Notes: generated by a model from the sequence alone, not told the origin. 64,000 nucleotides of DNA from Bedellia somnulentella (GCA_963576735.1 OY755170.1:10524567-10588566), one strand, 5' to 3'. Positions 43,822 to 57,074 are shown, counted from the first letter of the stretch. Numbers and translations are program-made.

Positions 43822-46667
43822 GTAAGTCTTGCAACATATTATTCTGCTTCACTTTGATTTCAAGTTTTTTTTTATATTGAGTTAATTTTTTATCAGAACA
43901 ATTATTTATTGAAGTTAGTGAATTATTTCACCCATGTTTTAATTGATTCAGACTTTTTCTTTTCACGGTTCTTGTTCAACAAAGTTAAACTTTATTTTAT
44001 TTTTAAAAGTTTTTGCCGTTACACGTTCGTATCAAAGTTTTTTTATTTTCATTTCATGTTATAATTTTCATTTATTTGTTCGTTATTTTTCATGAATCAT
44101 GCATATTTTCGAAATTGAACAAGTTTTTCAACGCTGCGGAGTTTACGCGAATGTTTTATCAATGAATTATGCGTCTCTTTCTCGCACCGTTCTGACCGAC
44201 TTTGTTCAAATTTATATTCCTTACACGATTAATAAATGTTTTATAATAAAAAAAAGTCCCTAATAAAATATTAAATAGAAACGAAATGCCCGGCGATTTT
44301 AATATATGTATTTGGTTATATTGTTCCGAGTACTGAATGTTACTAAAAGCTCTTTTCTTTTGTCCTTGACGAAAGCGCGGCGGGAAGTTAGAAAATTAAA
44401 TTGCCAATCGGCTTTGGGGTTCTGTATTGAAAGGGTTTGAAATGAGTTATACTCTTACTTTTTACGCAAAATATTAATTGCCAGCTCTTGCTGGCATTTG
44501 GTCTTCCAAATGTATATTTTAATGCATATGTGACTTATATTAATTTCATTTTTAATGAAAGACTAGTTATTTCAAATAAAAGTAGTACACACTTTTATTC
44601 GATGCATTGTTTTATGTTACCGATCTGATTTGTCATTTTATTTATATTTTTTTATTGTGTTAAATCCTAAAATTACATTTGCTGCCAAAAAAGATTTCTT
44701 CAAAATTCATTTAAGATAAAATAAAAATAATTGATTGATTGAATTCCAATTAATTCATTTTTTGGCTTTTGCAATGGCGATGATTTGAAAATAAATAATG
44801 CTGAACTGGTTTAGATTATTACTATTATTTTCAAAGCAACTGTCAAAGACTCTGGGACGACGAATTTATATGAGGGCCTTTGTTAGACATATAATGAAAA
44901 CAGTTTTTTTTCCTTTGTGGTCTGTCCATAAGTATTTTAAAATCAGATACAAATAAATTGTTTGAATCTTATATTACTATTGGGATTTAATATAATTAGG
45001 AGCCCAGTATCACTTGCCATAAATGCCTTTTACGGAATGAAATTTAAAACGTCAGATGTTCTGTCTTGTTTCGGTATATAATGTGCCTTTTCGAAAAAGT
45101 TCAATACTTATCTATAAGTATAGTAACATATTGATGAATGTTTAAGGTTGAACTTAGTAAACTACATTCTTCATCTACTGGCTGTAACGACTTAATTACT
45201 TGCTTACTTACTTTTCTATGTAGCCGTGGCGCTCACTACAATACTTTCCAGCCTTTTTACTATTATTCCACTGTTCTTTTCGATACGGATTTGATTCTTT
45301 GGGCTCTTGTGGGCATTTATAAATTTCGCGAGCAAAATTTTCTAAGGTTTAAGCCCTTAGCTTCTTACTTACGCAGCCGTCCGCGTAAACTTTATTTTTT
45401 CATGATTTTTCAATTTACTGAATCTGCAGTAGTTTTTTCGTGCTGCGCAATACATAGACAAGCCTTTTTTTGGACAAAACATCATATTCAATCGGATTGA
45501 AACATATAACATATTTAATGTACAGTTTTATCCTCGGTTGAGTTTCGTTAATCAGTGCTCTAAGAACTATAAAAAATCCCGATAAAATGTCAGACAAAAA
45601 AATCATAGAACAAATGAAACTGGCCAGAATAAATGGGTATAAAAGATTTTTGTGATATTGCGAACAAGTGTGGTATTTGAATCTCCTATTACGACAAATT
45701 GCTTACACGCGTCATAAGTCATTTTTCAGCAAAAAAGGGCATAACATTAATCCCTTTTTTAAAAATAAGCAAATGGCAGCAAAAATCGCTGACGTTTTCG
45801 CTATATTCTTATAATATGTACACCGCGCATGCGCCAATCGCGCAATGGCTGCCATTTCGTTACCATATATAATATAGTCTAGGATATTTTAAAACCAACG
45901 GAGGTTGCTAATTATTACAAAAATGCAATTTGGATTAAAATAAATAAATGCTAAGTATTGATAAAAATTAATGATAAAAAATGCTTGAATTTTGTAAAAA
46001 AGCTAATGGCGGCCAAAATCGCTATATTCTTATCTGTGCATCGCGCATGCGCCATTTGCGCAATGGCTGCCATGTCATTACCAACGAGATTACTCAGCCA
46101 TATTACGAGAATAAAAAACCAAAGATGGTTGCTAATTATAATAAAAATAAATTTAACTTAAGCGGAATAAATATTGATAAATTAATTATATTGATATTTG
46201 ATATTTCATTTTGATTGATAATTCATTTATACATCTTGAAACAACTATATCCATATGTTATTTTTGTCTACAACCTCTTAATCAAGAATACTAAAGAAAA
46301 AGAAAATGGTGGCATAAACACAATTACTCGCACATGTACCACGTTCAACTTAATTTTGTAAAACTATGTATGTGAACATGCGATGTATAGGTTGCTAATC
46401 AATATTAAAATAATATACTTTTAACGAAAATGGAACCACCTTCATAGCCATTTATGGAAGCCCAATTTTTCACATAAAATTAGATAAACAACACTCATCC
46501 TGTATTGATTTTGATAACTTTGAAAAAAAAATATTATGATTAAAATTAAATAAGACCATTTTGGATGCATATCCGACCTAACAAAAAAGCAAATTTTATA
46601 ATCTAATGACTATTAACAAACTATCGCTTAACAAACATGCAAAAAAAGTCGGTTGATAATAATATTG

Positions 46668-46740
46668 TTAGTAGAGGAAGGCCTCGAAAACGTTCTTATA
46701 AAGGCGGGGGTCCGAAGTGAGAAGAATAAAAAAAACATGA
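46668..46740 (+). repeat. RTE-like LINE fragment
   Basis: Matches the SRGRPRK..NVLIKAGVRSEKNK-coding region with a deletion in the middle. Confidence 0.55.
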
Positions 46741-47454
46741 CGACTAAAGTAAGCAAAATTTTAAAAATGATTTCCAAAAACAAAGAAATCTTGTCCTTTT
46801 TCTTTTGTTAAGTCAAGTCGAGTAACGAATGTCTTCCCATCTGTTAAAATAATGAGCACACGTAACTATGCGTTATCATATTTCACTCTGTGTTTCATTT
46901 AACGCCATTGTGTGCTAACTAGGTAGGCTTTATTAAAGTAAAATAAATATTTTTTGAAACAATAAGACCCGAAAATTGTTTTAAACAAAACATTAGACAA
47001 TAATGAACGGCAAAACAAATGAGTATGATTTGCTTAATTTGTAAAACGATACAAACATTAATTAATTAAAGGAATTCCACATAAATACGAGTTTGCCTCT
47101 TACTTGTTCGTCTGACTTTTAGTAAACGGTTCAAGCTCCGCTTAGTGTCAGTTATTAACATAGTTAAATAGTATACCCACGAATAAAATACTAAAGCATG
47201 GACTATATAGTTGACGCAAAGCCGCAAGTTAATATATAAGACCTTTGATAAAATTTTTACACAATGTTTCACAAATTGCCTACTGAAATGGCTGTGAAAA
47301 CCCTACAGTGTGTATAATTTTATAGATATTTCTGTTAAAAGTATCGCGTGACGCGTTATCAATCATAACCAAGGGCCAACAGATCATAAATGATAGATTA
47401 AGTTATTGGGTATCCTTCAACCATATATAAGATCAATACATTAAACATTCCTTG

Positions 47455-47700
47455 AAGAGTCCTCCTCTTTTATAAAACATTTTCTATCCGGTCTTGTCAC
47501 TCATAGGCAGTCATTAAAAAAACTTTTTTTGCCTTTCTCATATCGTTATCTTTGACCTACATTCACTCCTATTAATCCAATCAAGGAGCCCCAGACCTTC
47601 AATATTAGACATTCTTCAGCCGGTTTTAAAGTTGAATGGGTAAAGATAGTAAAATAATAAATAATGATAGGTCAAGGGTCTACAGCCACATATCTAAAAG
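47455..47700 (-). repeat. Degenerate LINE and SINE2 remnants
   Basis: 47455-47500 resembles the RTE-like LINE (cttttataaaacattttcta). 47560-47700 is a decayed SINE2 (cttcagccggttttaaagtt, gaatgggtaaagatagtaaa). Confidence 0.45.
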
Positions 47701-48230
47701 CGTCAAACAAAAAAAAGACAACTTAATTTTTTTTGCCAGCTTTTAGAGAATGTTTGTTTTAGTTAGCAGAATTAACCGGTTGAACCGAAATTGAAAAACG
47801 TCATCTCTTGTCACAAGCTTAGATAGGTACAGATAATTGGAATACGACCCAGATAATAGCTTAATATTTGCAATAAAAAAAAAACCTCGTGGGGCGTGGG
47901 GGGTATTAACCGGTAAATTCAAAATGTCTATACCGGTTATTGCGACTAGAATAATTTCGGTTGGAACTAAATTGGTAATTAAAAAGATTTAGGTTGTAGT
48001 ATTTTCTAAGATTTTCACGATTGCACATTATAATTGAAACAAATATTGATTTTCGGATATTTTTTAATCGCGTGTTATTACATTATTTTTAAAGCCCGAC
48101 GTTTCGAAAACTTTTCAGTTATCATGGTCACGGGAAGACTGAGGTGTTATTTGTCATTATACGGTACTATAAAATTATTAATACTAACTACCTTCACAAA
48201 ATTTTAAGTTACATTTGCGTTTAATATTTG

Positions 48231-48668
48231 CTATGTACAGAAAGAGCTAATGTTATCTGGAGTCTTGCTAGTGTTCTTCCCTCGCTTAGTTGTGCTAATG
48301 ATCGGGTTCCAAGCAGGTGGTAATTGCCAACCATCATCTCTATTGAAGTTTGGATGTTTCTTTATTTCAATAGACTCGCGTATCATTCTAGGTATCAATC
48401 GATTCTCTTTTGCTAGAATTGTAGGTTTGTCAAAACGCATGTGGTGGTTTGGCTTATCGAAGGTGTGTTCACACAAAGCAGATCTTCCAGGACGCCTATT
48501 CTTCATATCAGCAATATGTTCTCTAACGCGAGTTGCTACACTACGCTTTGTTTGGCCGATGTATGAAAGACCACACTCACAGTCTAGTTTATAAACGCCT
48601 GCATCTTGTAAAGGGATCTGACATTTGATAGGTCTTAGAAACTGACTTATCTTTTGGTGCGGCTTGAA
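48231..48668 (-). pseudogene. Penelope-like GIY-YIG endonuclease (copy A)
   Basis: Frame open from 48668 to the stop at 48231, about 145 residues. It carries the GIY-YIG module: AGVYKLDCECGLSYIGQTKR (GVY .. YIG), then RSVATRVREHIADMK with the conserved Arg, a zinc-type CEH..H stretch (ALCEHTFDKPNHHM), and the downstream Glu region ENRLIPRMIRESIEI. This is the C-terminal endonuclease of Penelope-like retroelements; the reverse transcriptase is lost by 5' truncation. Confidence 0.88.
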
Positions 48669-48680
48669 GACCTACTTAGT

Positions 48681-48997
48681 AGCGTAGTGTAGCAACTCGC
48701 GTTAGAGAACATATTGCTGATATGAAGAATAGGCGTCCTGGAAGGTCTGCTTTGTGTGAACACACCTTCGATAAGCCAAACCACCACATGCATTTTGACA
48801 AACCTACAATTCTAGCAAAAGAGAATCGATTGATACCTAGAATGATACGCGAGTCTATTGAAATAAAGAAACATCCAAACTTCAATAGAGATGATGGTTG
48901 GCAATTACCACCTGCTTGGAACCCGATCATTAGCACAACTAAGCGAGGGAAGAACACTAGCAAGACTCCAGATAACATTAGCTCTTTCTGTACATAG
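48681..48997 (+). pseudogene. Penelope-like GIY-YIG endonuclease (copy B)
   Basis: Same reading as copy A from RSVATRVREH onward, but lacking the GVY..YIG half. It differs by one visible residue (HHMH instead of HHMR) and ends with the same NISSFCT stop. Confidence 0.85.
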
Positions 48998-49365
48998 CAA
49001 ATATTGAACGCAAATGTAACTTAAAATTTTGTGAAGGTAGTTAGTATTAATAATTTTATAGTACTGTATAATGACAAATAACACCTCAGTCTTCCCGTGA
49101 CCATGATAACTGAAAAGTTTTCGAAACGTCGGGCTTTAAAAATAATGTAATAACACGCGATTAAAATATCCGAAAATCAATATTTGTTTCAAGATTTAGG
49201 TTGTCCTTTTAGGTTTTATAGGTAACCGGTTAATGATTAAAAAAGTTGTAACCGGTTAACATTCCTGTTTCAAACCCCTTCATGGACATTTCGTTTCTAA
49301 TCTGATATAGACCCGATCTATGTAGGCTAAATAATCATATATATATTTTATAACTAGAAAAAATT

Positions 49366-49607
49366 ATACATAATATACACTCAAAGCTATAAATCAATAG
49401 AAGAGGTAGCCATATTTGTAAAATAAAAAAACAATAACCACCTTTGGATATTGAATAGGGAATATACATTGTATATTAATGGTTGGTGGTGATGGGTCTC
49501 AAACCGCATCGTCTAAAAATAACTTATAAAGAAGCCACTATACCCTTTGTCATCTTTTATACGGGAATACATGGGGTATTGCTACTCTATGTCTACTCTA
49601 CATAGCA
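49366..49607 (-). repeat. Degenerate SINE2
   Basis: Weak full-length match (ctcaaagctataaatcaata, gtggtgatgggtctcaaacc, gggtattgctactctatgtc). Confidence 0.55.
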
Positions 49608-50548
49608 AATTTAATGAATTTAAAAAAATATCATTTTTAAATTTCATTTATTGATTTCTCTAATAGTATGATTTGATTAAAGTGCTATGAAAAAATAGAT
49701 GGATAAAATCATCCGATAGCCGATATACGATCTCCTACACACTATATTAAAGAAATGTAACGACTTCGTTGAGAGCAAATTAACCTTTTGGCAACATCAG
49801 ATCAGTTTCAAGTTAAGCATCTGTTTCTTTTTGAAGATAGAATTTAGGCAAAAGTATATGAACAAAGTTTTAATTACTTCTTGAAGTCTTGCTTCGTGAA
49901 TTCTGTGATGTATAGCCGGCGGGCATCACTCAAATTTGACCTTTTTATTTTATTTTAATAGCTTTTTATGAGTCTTATTACTTGTCTTCTAATTTATAAA
50001 CATAAAAGTCTAACATGACTACAATTTTCATAATTTTATGGCTCTTAAACGGAAATTACAAAACCATTTATTAAAAACTAATTTTATTCGAAACGACTAC
50101 ATAAAACTTCTATATCTTAATATTTTGAACATAAAACCTGCCTGTAAAAGTATGTTTGTAAAGAATAGGCTCCGAAACCACTCAACTGATTATTAATATT
50201 TATTTACTCATAGAAATCTACGATCGTCAGAAATAAGATTATGACACGAATTTTCATAATCGTGAGTAGTTACTAAGAAACCTTAGATATTTATAAAAAC
50301 ACTATTCATGCAGATCTAGGAGGGTACATAACTTTTATAAAGAAAAGTAAATGCAAAAAATACATAAAAATAACTTAAGAGTATTTTTAAACTCTTTATC
50401 GTAAAATATGTCTGTTGTTCGATCCCTGCAATGTTGCGCTATAACACCATTACGGAGTTAATAAATAAGATTTATAATATATCTTGAACATATTATTGCG
50501 TCCACAAGTTAACTTTAAGAAACGCAAAAGCTTGAAGTCAGTCCTATG

Positions 50549-51104
50549 TTGGCGTTTCCGTTTATTTTCATCGAATAAAAACATTCGTACGGAGTCGTAA
50601 TTTTAGTGAAGGAAAGGAGCTGTTTCTGTAAATTTTGAGCATCATTTGCTCTTAAGTAGTTCGATTGTCAGTCTGTTATCACGTGGCTTAGTCCAGGTTA
50701 ATTTATTACTACAAATCAGAAATCGGAAACCGAAACGTTGGCGTTTCCGTTTATTTTCATCGAATCAAAACATTCGTACGGAGTCGTAATTTTAGTGAAG
50801 GAAAGGAGCTGTTTCTGTAAATTTTGAGCATCATTTGCTCTTAAGTAGTTCGATTGTCAGTCTGTTATCACGTGGCTTAGTCCAGGTTAATTTATTACTA
50901 CAAATCAGAAATCGGAAACCGAAACGTTGGCGTTTCCGTTTATTTTCATCGAATCAAAACATTCGTACGGAGTCGTAATTTTAGTGAAGGAAAGGAGCTG
51001 TTTCTGTAAATTTTGAGCATCATTTGCTCTTAAGTAGTTCGATTGTCAGTCTGTTATCACGTGGCTTAGTCCAGCTTAATTTATTACTACAAATCAGAAA
51101 TCGT
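50549..51104. repeat. 189-bp tandem repeat, three copies
   Basis: Units start at TTGGCGTTTCCG at 50549, 50738 and 50927; the third stops 11 bases short. The copies differ at only a few positions (for example cgaatAaaaac in copy 1, ccaGCtta in copy 3), so the array is young. The junction carries a short inverted repeat (CGAAACG TTGG CGTTTCCG). Confidence 0.93.
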
Positions 51105-54100
51105 TAACCGGTTAATTTATTAATTTAAGGTTCTAAAACGGGTTATTTATTCGGTTGATATTTATAACCGGTTTTTTACATTTTGGTTTTGGTGACCAAA
51201 ACTAATCGGTTTATACTCAAATAAAAAAAAACATTTCAAGCGTAGAACTAAACGGGCCTCTTTTACCCATCTAATCATATGCAATTAGGATACAATCCCC
51301 TAAACAATTGCAATTAAAAAAAAACTAACCCCGCAACCCATGGGTGTTAACCGATAATATCAGGTCTTTTTACAGATAATGCGATTAAAATATTATTAGT
51401 CGGGACATAAGCGGTAATCTAAAAGATGAGTTGATGAAAAAGTTAACTTCAAGCTCTTTGTTCTTGTAAAAATACTAATCCTTAATCTTTTAAATGAAAT
51501 GAAAAACATGTGTATGAGTATATCCTGCGGTTATTACATTGCACTTTAAATTATTAAATCGGACGTCACTAGCCTTTTGCTGTACAGCCAAGATACTTTA
51601 CTTAATAAATTACGCTAAGTAGTCTTAAACATTTTAAGCGAACTATTTCATAATGTTTGGAAATAAATACGGCCACCAGCCAGCACACAGTTTTGTTGTA
51701 TGCAAAGACATCTTGTCAAAAATATCCTAGTAAATGTTATCTTTTATATATACATGTGCTTTCATAGATGTACTAAGAAACGTTAGATGGGTTATTTACA
51801 AGGAAACTGGCGCTTACGAGTGGCACGGATTGCGGCAGATGTACGCACACCACTGGAAATATATCCAAACACCAACAAATACACTTGAAATGTAGGCGAG
51901 ATAGCACATCTCATAGCAAGCGCTTAAAAGAGATAAACATATTTTCTCTGTACCGACGTGAAATATGACCCTAAAACGAACGTTTGACAAAAAATAATTT
52001 AGATCTAAACGCACACCAACAAACACACCAAAACAGGTGTACGATTGCGATGGCAGCTAGTGTGCGACTAAAGTCAAATGAGCCATTTAGCCTATTTTTT
52101 AAGTGCCACTTATGAGCGCGCATAACTTATCTACGGTTTATTAGTACATTTATGTGTGCTTTGGTTAATACACAATGTCATATTTTTTTATATTATCCAT
52201 ATATAAATGGATAAGTTCTCACTTATTGAGGCATAACTGAGAAAAGTTTCGATAATTTAGGTAACTTTTAAAATTGTGGACTTAGACATAGTAAATTAAA
52301 TGCAACTTTGTAAATTGTGATATTAATTAATCCCAAAAAGCGATAGTACACTTTAGAACACGAAATGTTCAGGCACTTCTGAAAGTTATTTGTTGAAAAT
52401 GTAGAAGGGCAGACACATAGCTTTATACAATTTCTTTTAGTATATAATATGATTCGCCATCGTATCGGATGCAATGGGGAGGGAGATGTGTTAAGATATG
52501 TGTTACTCAATTAGGCTAAACTATAGTTTTTTTTTAATTGAAATTGTAGCAGCTAAAGTGTAGGTTACTATTAATGTTAGAATATATATCATTTCATATT
52601 TTATAAAATTTATGTACATTTGTTCGTTCGTAAAATTAGATGGCGGCGCTACAATAAAATACGTCTGAGTCACTGTCCATATTTATTGAAACAAAATACA
52701 AATAAAAGTAACCTGATTAATAACATCTGAATAAGAAAATAATATTTTTTACACAAAATAATGGTATTCATTGCAACACAATAGTAAATTTCATAAATAT
52801 TTCATTATCTCGAAACTTCAATTTGCTAAAATATTTTAGAGTCCAATGAAGTTCACTTCACGAAGAAAGAAATCGAGCAAAATTAAGAGCACTTTACTCC
52901 AAACGATTGCAAAGATTAAGTGGTAGTGGGCGAAGACTATTGCTTAGAAAGCGAATCGCTGGCATTCCATTAACACCTTAACTCGATTCCACTACCTTTG
53001 TAGAAGAACTGACTTGAGAGAGAATCCATTTGGATTCCCAGGAATATCCGATCCGATATTATTTCACGAGTTCTATCAAATATAAGTGTTCTTACAATAT
53101 TCCTTGTAGTTTCCCAGTATTTTGTAGCATGTCTTCTGAGAAAACTGCGCTTCAATAATCTAAATCAAATAAGTTAACTGCAGAACAAATCATTTCAATT
53201 TGTAATATGTGATGACTGTGATGAAGGGAAGCCTTAGGCGTTAGTATCTTTCTATTTAATATTAGTGGGATATATTAGAGAATCCTGCGTTTGGTGGCAA
53301 ATAAATTGTAAGTTATGTTGGTCTTAAATAGCGTTGACCTTTTATGTCGTAAAAGGTTAATAGACTATTTGGGATAACACCTTGAAACTTTAAGGATATT
53401 TTCTCGTTTTCGGCTATTACATATGTGCGCCAAATAATATACCCTTTCAGATATAGTTTGTATGCATAATTAGCTGGCAAATAATTTTCGTCATTCTTTT
53501 AAACATATAAAAAATAATAATATTAAAATAATATTATGTGTGGATGTTAGTCAAAATCATCAAAAACACGACGTTTAGACGAGACTTATTGCGTTAGTGA
53601 TTGAAACAGCATATTTTCGAAACCATTTCTTTTATTTTTTTATACTTTACCTAGACCTTTTCTTGCAATTTATATCAAACGCATAAAACGTGATGAAATT
53701 GGTGTTTGGAGTAGAAAAATCTGTCAGACCCTTTTCCTTAACTATTTGTAATATTGTTTGTACTTCTAAACTTCGACGGAACCCTCGAAGGGTGACTTCG
53801 ACATTTAAATATCTGGGTTTAGTTATGGGACCTAAAATATAAATTACCTTTTATTTAGTCGTCCACAGTTTGCCATTTATAAATAATTCGTTAGGTCATT
53901 CGACCGTGTAGGGTAACACATGTATAAAATTGACGCAATTGCGACCAATACATTGAATAAAAAAAACCATTCCAGCCTTATTTTAAATACAAGTATATAA
54001 TTAGGCTATTATTTTGCAATTTTTGATAATGGTTTGAAATAATTGTCTCCGTTACTTGTGCGTGGGTGGGTATGCCTATTATCTTTTTACGTTATAATAG

Positions 54101-54995
54101 CTTGGTTTGAATGTAAAACAATTTATTATTTGGTGGACCATCTATATTTTCTTGTAATAAAATATATGACTTTTCAGTTCGTTATACTAAATAACAACAT
54201 GAAATATTTCTTAATAAATAGCATTTCATTTAATATATAAAACGTTCCTTCTTAGCAACCGAATCCTTAACTGCAAAAAAAATGTAATCTAGTTTTGGTT
54301 ATATCTCGTAGTATAGCCGCATTATTATTATTATAAGGGTGAAAGTTTTATCTTCATTAAAGCAAATGGTAACACCATGGTAACACAGACATTTGTTATT
54401 TTTTTACATTCTATGTATTGGCTTTAATACATGAAAACCACACTTATAATAGTAAAAATACTGAAACCCGGCCAACTCTTCACGCGAAGGAAGTCGTGAA
54501 ACTATCCATTATTGAGCAAAGTAGGCCAATTTTTCATGGTATTAGGATTCATGAATAACAAATCGCGCGACGAAAACGGTCGTATCAGTCCTCGTTTGTA
54601 AGGATTACACCAGTCAGACTAGAAATATGCGTAGTCTCGTCAACACGTTATCTTTTTAAACGCCCTATTATAGTCCGTAGAACGAAATGTTCATAGTATC
54701 TTTATTTGATACTAAAAATATGCTTTCAGAAGCTACCTTATGTTAAAAATACATACAGATACATTACACTTGTGAAGTAGGCCCCTAAAAAAATTTAATT
54801 AATGACTTATGGCAAGGAATGTTAAATTAAGAATGTATTTAAAAAGTATATAATACCATACCAAGGCAATTTTATGAACATGACCGAAATTTACGAGTAC
54901 AGTTGCGTCATCAAAATCAGGAAGACACTTTCAATCCAAAAATATACAGCAAAGAGCTCTATTGGCATACTAACAAAGATTACTTTTGCCAACAG

Positions 54996-55137
54996 GACCA
55001 AACGGGCCCTGGTCCTGTTTATGCTGTTGGCGTTCTTCGCCAGCGGTGACGCCTGGGGCGGCATCTTCAACCGCTTCAGCTCTGATATGCTGGCTAACTT
55101 GGGGTACGGGCGTGGACCCTATCGCCACTATGGGCAG
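54996..55137 (+). CDS. ITG-like neuropeptide precursor, exon 2
   Basis: Acceptor TTTTGCCAACAG, then G ACC AAA CGG; donor GGGCAG|GTAAGT, phase 0. It encodes the rest of the signal peptide (TKRALVLFMLLAFFASGDA) and the start of the mature chain WGGIFNRFSSDMLANLGYGR. The WGGxFNRFSxxML..LGYG motif is characteristic of the insect ITG-like / prohormone-3 family, made in neurosecretory cells. Local GC content is high compared with the flanks. Confidence 0.78.
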
Positions 55138-56283
55138 GTAAGTGTATCTTATATTTTGTTCTTACTTTTGATATTCATGTAGGATACTTTTAAAAGACAA
55201 ATTTGCACGGTAAAAAAGAAGTTTTTCAAGAATGGAAAATATGATATAAATGTAACTCATTAACGTAGTAATAACAATAACAACGACTCTCTTTGTTGGG
55301 GATACGGTCACGAAGAGAAACTTTATTGTTCAAGTTTAAAAATCAGCATTGCTCGTACATTGCACATCGTCTATGGACGCAGGTGTATGCGATGAATAAC
55401 TTACCCGTTTTTTGCATAGTTTTTGATGATGATTTTTATATACTTGTTCTTAATAGTAGTCTTACTTTAATTTTCATTACAAATTGATTAAGTATATCAC
55501 TGACTCTTTTAGGCTGACTCTCTGAGTGTTTTAGATAATATAATTTTATGTTTACATCGAACATTTCCTAGAATAAATTTACTAATGTAACACAAACTTA
55601 GAATGTTACACGAAAATTCAACACACAGAGTAACTCAGCCAGTAACGTAACATATAACTCACAATGACGCACTTCTTACATTTGATAAATTACCGTAACT
55701 GAGTATACGACTACAGAAAGCGGAGAACTGTGAATTAAAATTATTCTTATTATATTTTACTTCCTCAAGAAAATTCGAGAATGGAGTTCAGTAATGTCCT
55801 ACTTTATTTTATCCTCCTTAAAGTACTTAAACTTTTGAACTCAGCGAAAAACATCGTTATGAAACATTTTATTGTTTGCTTTTAATGAGCTAAACGGATC
55901 TGTTTTATAAATATTTATATTATGCTACTTTTTTGCTTTCATAGCCTGAGTTTAGATCATCACTGCTCTAGATTTTCTATTGAGTGCAGTACGAGAGTGC
56001 AGTTTTAAGTTTACAAATTTATTAGTGTGTGATATGGATCAAACCATTTCGCCAATAAATGTTTTAAATAATTTTCTTTGTATTTTATTTTATGCTTGCT
56101 ACAGACTTCATGCGATTTTTTTTAAATGTACAACTTTCAATCTTTTTAAGAGATATTATTAATATTGCGTAAGAATCTTGTACAGGATATTAGAAAGTCA
56201 TGTCGTGACGACGGAAAACGGGTTTCATTTTTATATATAGATATATAAGACATACTAGGTACATACTAGTTGTTCTTACACAG

Positions 56284-56422
56284 GACGACGACGGGTACGC
56301 TGATCCTATGGACGGCATTGGCAACCGTCTTGATGATGTGATAGAGGAGGCAGCTCATTGCTACTCCAATCCGTGCGTCATCAACGGGGATTGCTGCCAG
56401 GGATTCGTATGCCTCAACACTG
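56284..56422 (+). CDS. ITG-like neuropeptide precursor, exon 3
   Basis: Acceptor TTCTTACACAG, donor ACTG|GTAATG, phase 0 in and phase 1 out. Encodes an acidic linker (DDDGYADPMDGIGNRLDDVI), then the first part of the cysteine-rich region: CYSNPCVINGDCCQGFVC. Spacing C-x4-C-x5-CC-x4-C resembles colipase/prokineticin-like cysteine folds seen in this precursor family. Confidence 0.8.
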
Positions 56423-56804
56423 GTAATGTTATCCTTATAAATTACACTTTTCTTTTAGGAATTAAAGAAATCAGGGCAAATACAATAATAGGTCCTGCTC
56501 CAGAAACAATGCTTTGAATTTGACATAAATATAATGGAAGCCATCACCAGGTAAGATTATTAGGGCTGCAAAGGCTTTGGATCCATATGATATGTCAACA
56601 ACTATTTGCACCAGTTTTACTTGCCTTTTTATATGTGGTTCCTTTTTATAGCAAGTTTACAATAATGCAGTTGGCCCGTGTGAAACTAATATAAATGTGT
56701 TTAGTACGCACAGAAAAATTTAAGCTTACCAAGGGCCATGTGATCTTGTCTCACTTCAATAATGTACAGGTCAGGTGCATCCAGGTTTGTTAAACAACAA
56801 CCAA

Positions 56805-57060
56805 GCAACTAAGGGTACGGGGTTTTTGGACCCATCACCAACGATACTTTAACTCTACCATTTTGTCCCCTATCAACAGTATATCTCATAGCTCATACAT
56901 ATGTCCCCACCAAAGGGCTCGAGCCTACGCTATAGGGCGAATAGGCCATAGTACACCTTGCGGGTCAATTGCGGGTTGGCAGATTAACGACTACTACCGT
57001 AATAGTAGCCATGACCGACGGTTACCGACCGATTAACGTGCCCTCCGAACCACGGAATCA
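56805..57060 (+). repeat. Degenerate SINE2 and other dispersed-repeat remnant
   Basis: 56805-56880 is a decayed SINE2 (ctaagggtacggggtttttg, acccatcaccaacgatactt). 56920-57060 (gaccgattaacgtgccctcc) resembles a common lepidopteran repeat; the family is uncertain. Located in intron 3 of the ITG-like gene. Confidence 0.4.
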
Positions 57061-57074
57061 TCCTAATATTTGCA

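Larger units (their letters stand above)
47998..49190. mobile_element. Penelope-like element, inverted dimer
   Basis: Two 5'-truncated copies in inverted orientation: copy A on the minus strand (about 48670 to 47998) and copy B on the plus strand (about 48681 to 49190). They are nearly identical over about 510 bases and joined 5' end to 5' end. The whole is flanked by a 14-bp duplication AAGATTTAGGTTGT (47984-47997, 49191-49204). Copy A extends further upstream than B and has about 37 extra 3' bases. Inverted and tandem arrangements are typical of Penelope-like elements. Confidence 0.88.
47774..51173. promoter_or_regulatory. Cluster of five AACCGGTT palindromes
   Basis: Exact AACCGGTT at 47774, 49224, 49250, 51106 and 51166, plus near-matches (taccggtta, taaccggta) at 47905-47940. 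This octamer is the core recognised by Grainyhead-type factors. Whether it functions here is unknown. Flanking sequences of some sites look related, so they may be repeat-borne. Confidence 0.4.
43822..54995 (+). other. Intron 1 of the ITG-like gene (11.2 kb)
   Basis: GT-AG intron in phase 2. It contains LINE and SINE2 remnants, the Penelope-like inverted dimer (47998-49190), the 189-bp tandem triplet (50549-51104), five AACCGGTT palindromes (47774-51173) and otherwise AT-rich sequence. I see nothing coding in 44000-46660 or 51430-54990. The intron call depends on the exon 1 assignment. Confidence 0.6.

Noticed and set aside
45138..45500. 120-residue open frame
   Set aside because: No domain, no splice or repeat support; composition is like random AT-rich sequence with many Phe, Leu and Ser codons.
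48250..48978. Open frames of 114 and 100 residues opposite the GIY-YIG frames
   Set aside because: Antisense of the Penelope-like copies; the inverted dimer makes each appear on both strands.
50549..51104. CRISPR-like array
   Set aside because: Units are 189 bp, contiguous and without unique spacers; this is a eukaryotic tandem repeat.
52970..53155. Possible transposase fragment near 52840-53160
   Set aside because: The basic 61-residue frame has no motif that I can assign; evidence too weak to annotate.
54874..54995. Upstream part of the 102-residue frame as coding exon of the neuropeptide gene
   Set aside because: It places 40 non-hydrophobic residues before the signal peptide; a good acceptor at 54995 and the phase-matched exon at 43808 explain the start better.
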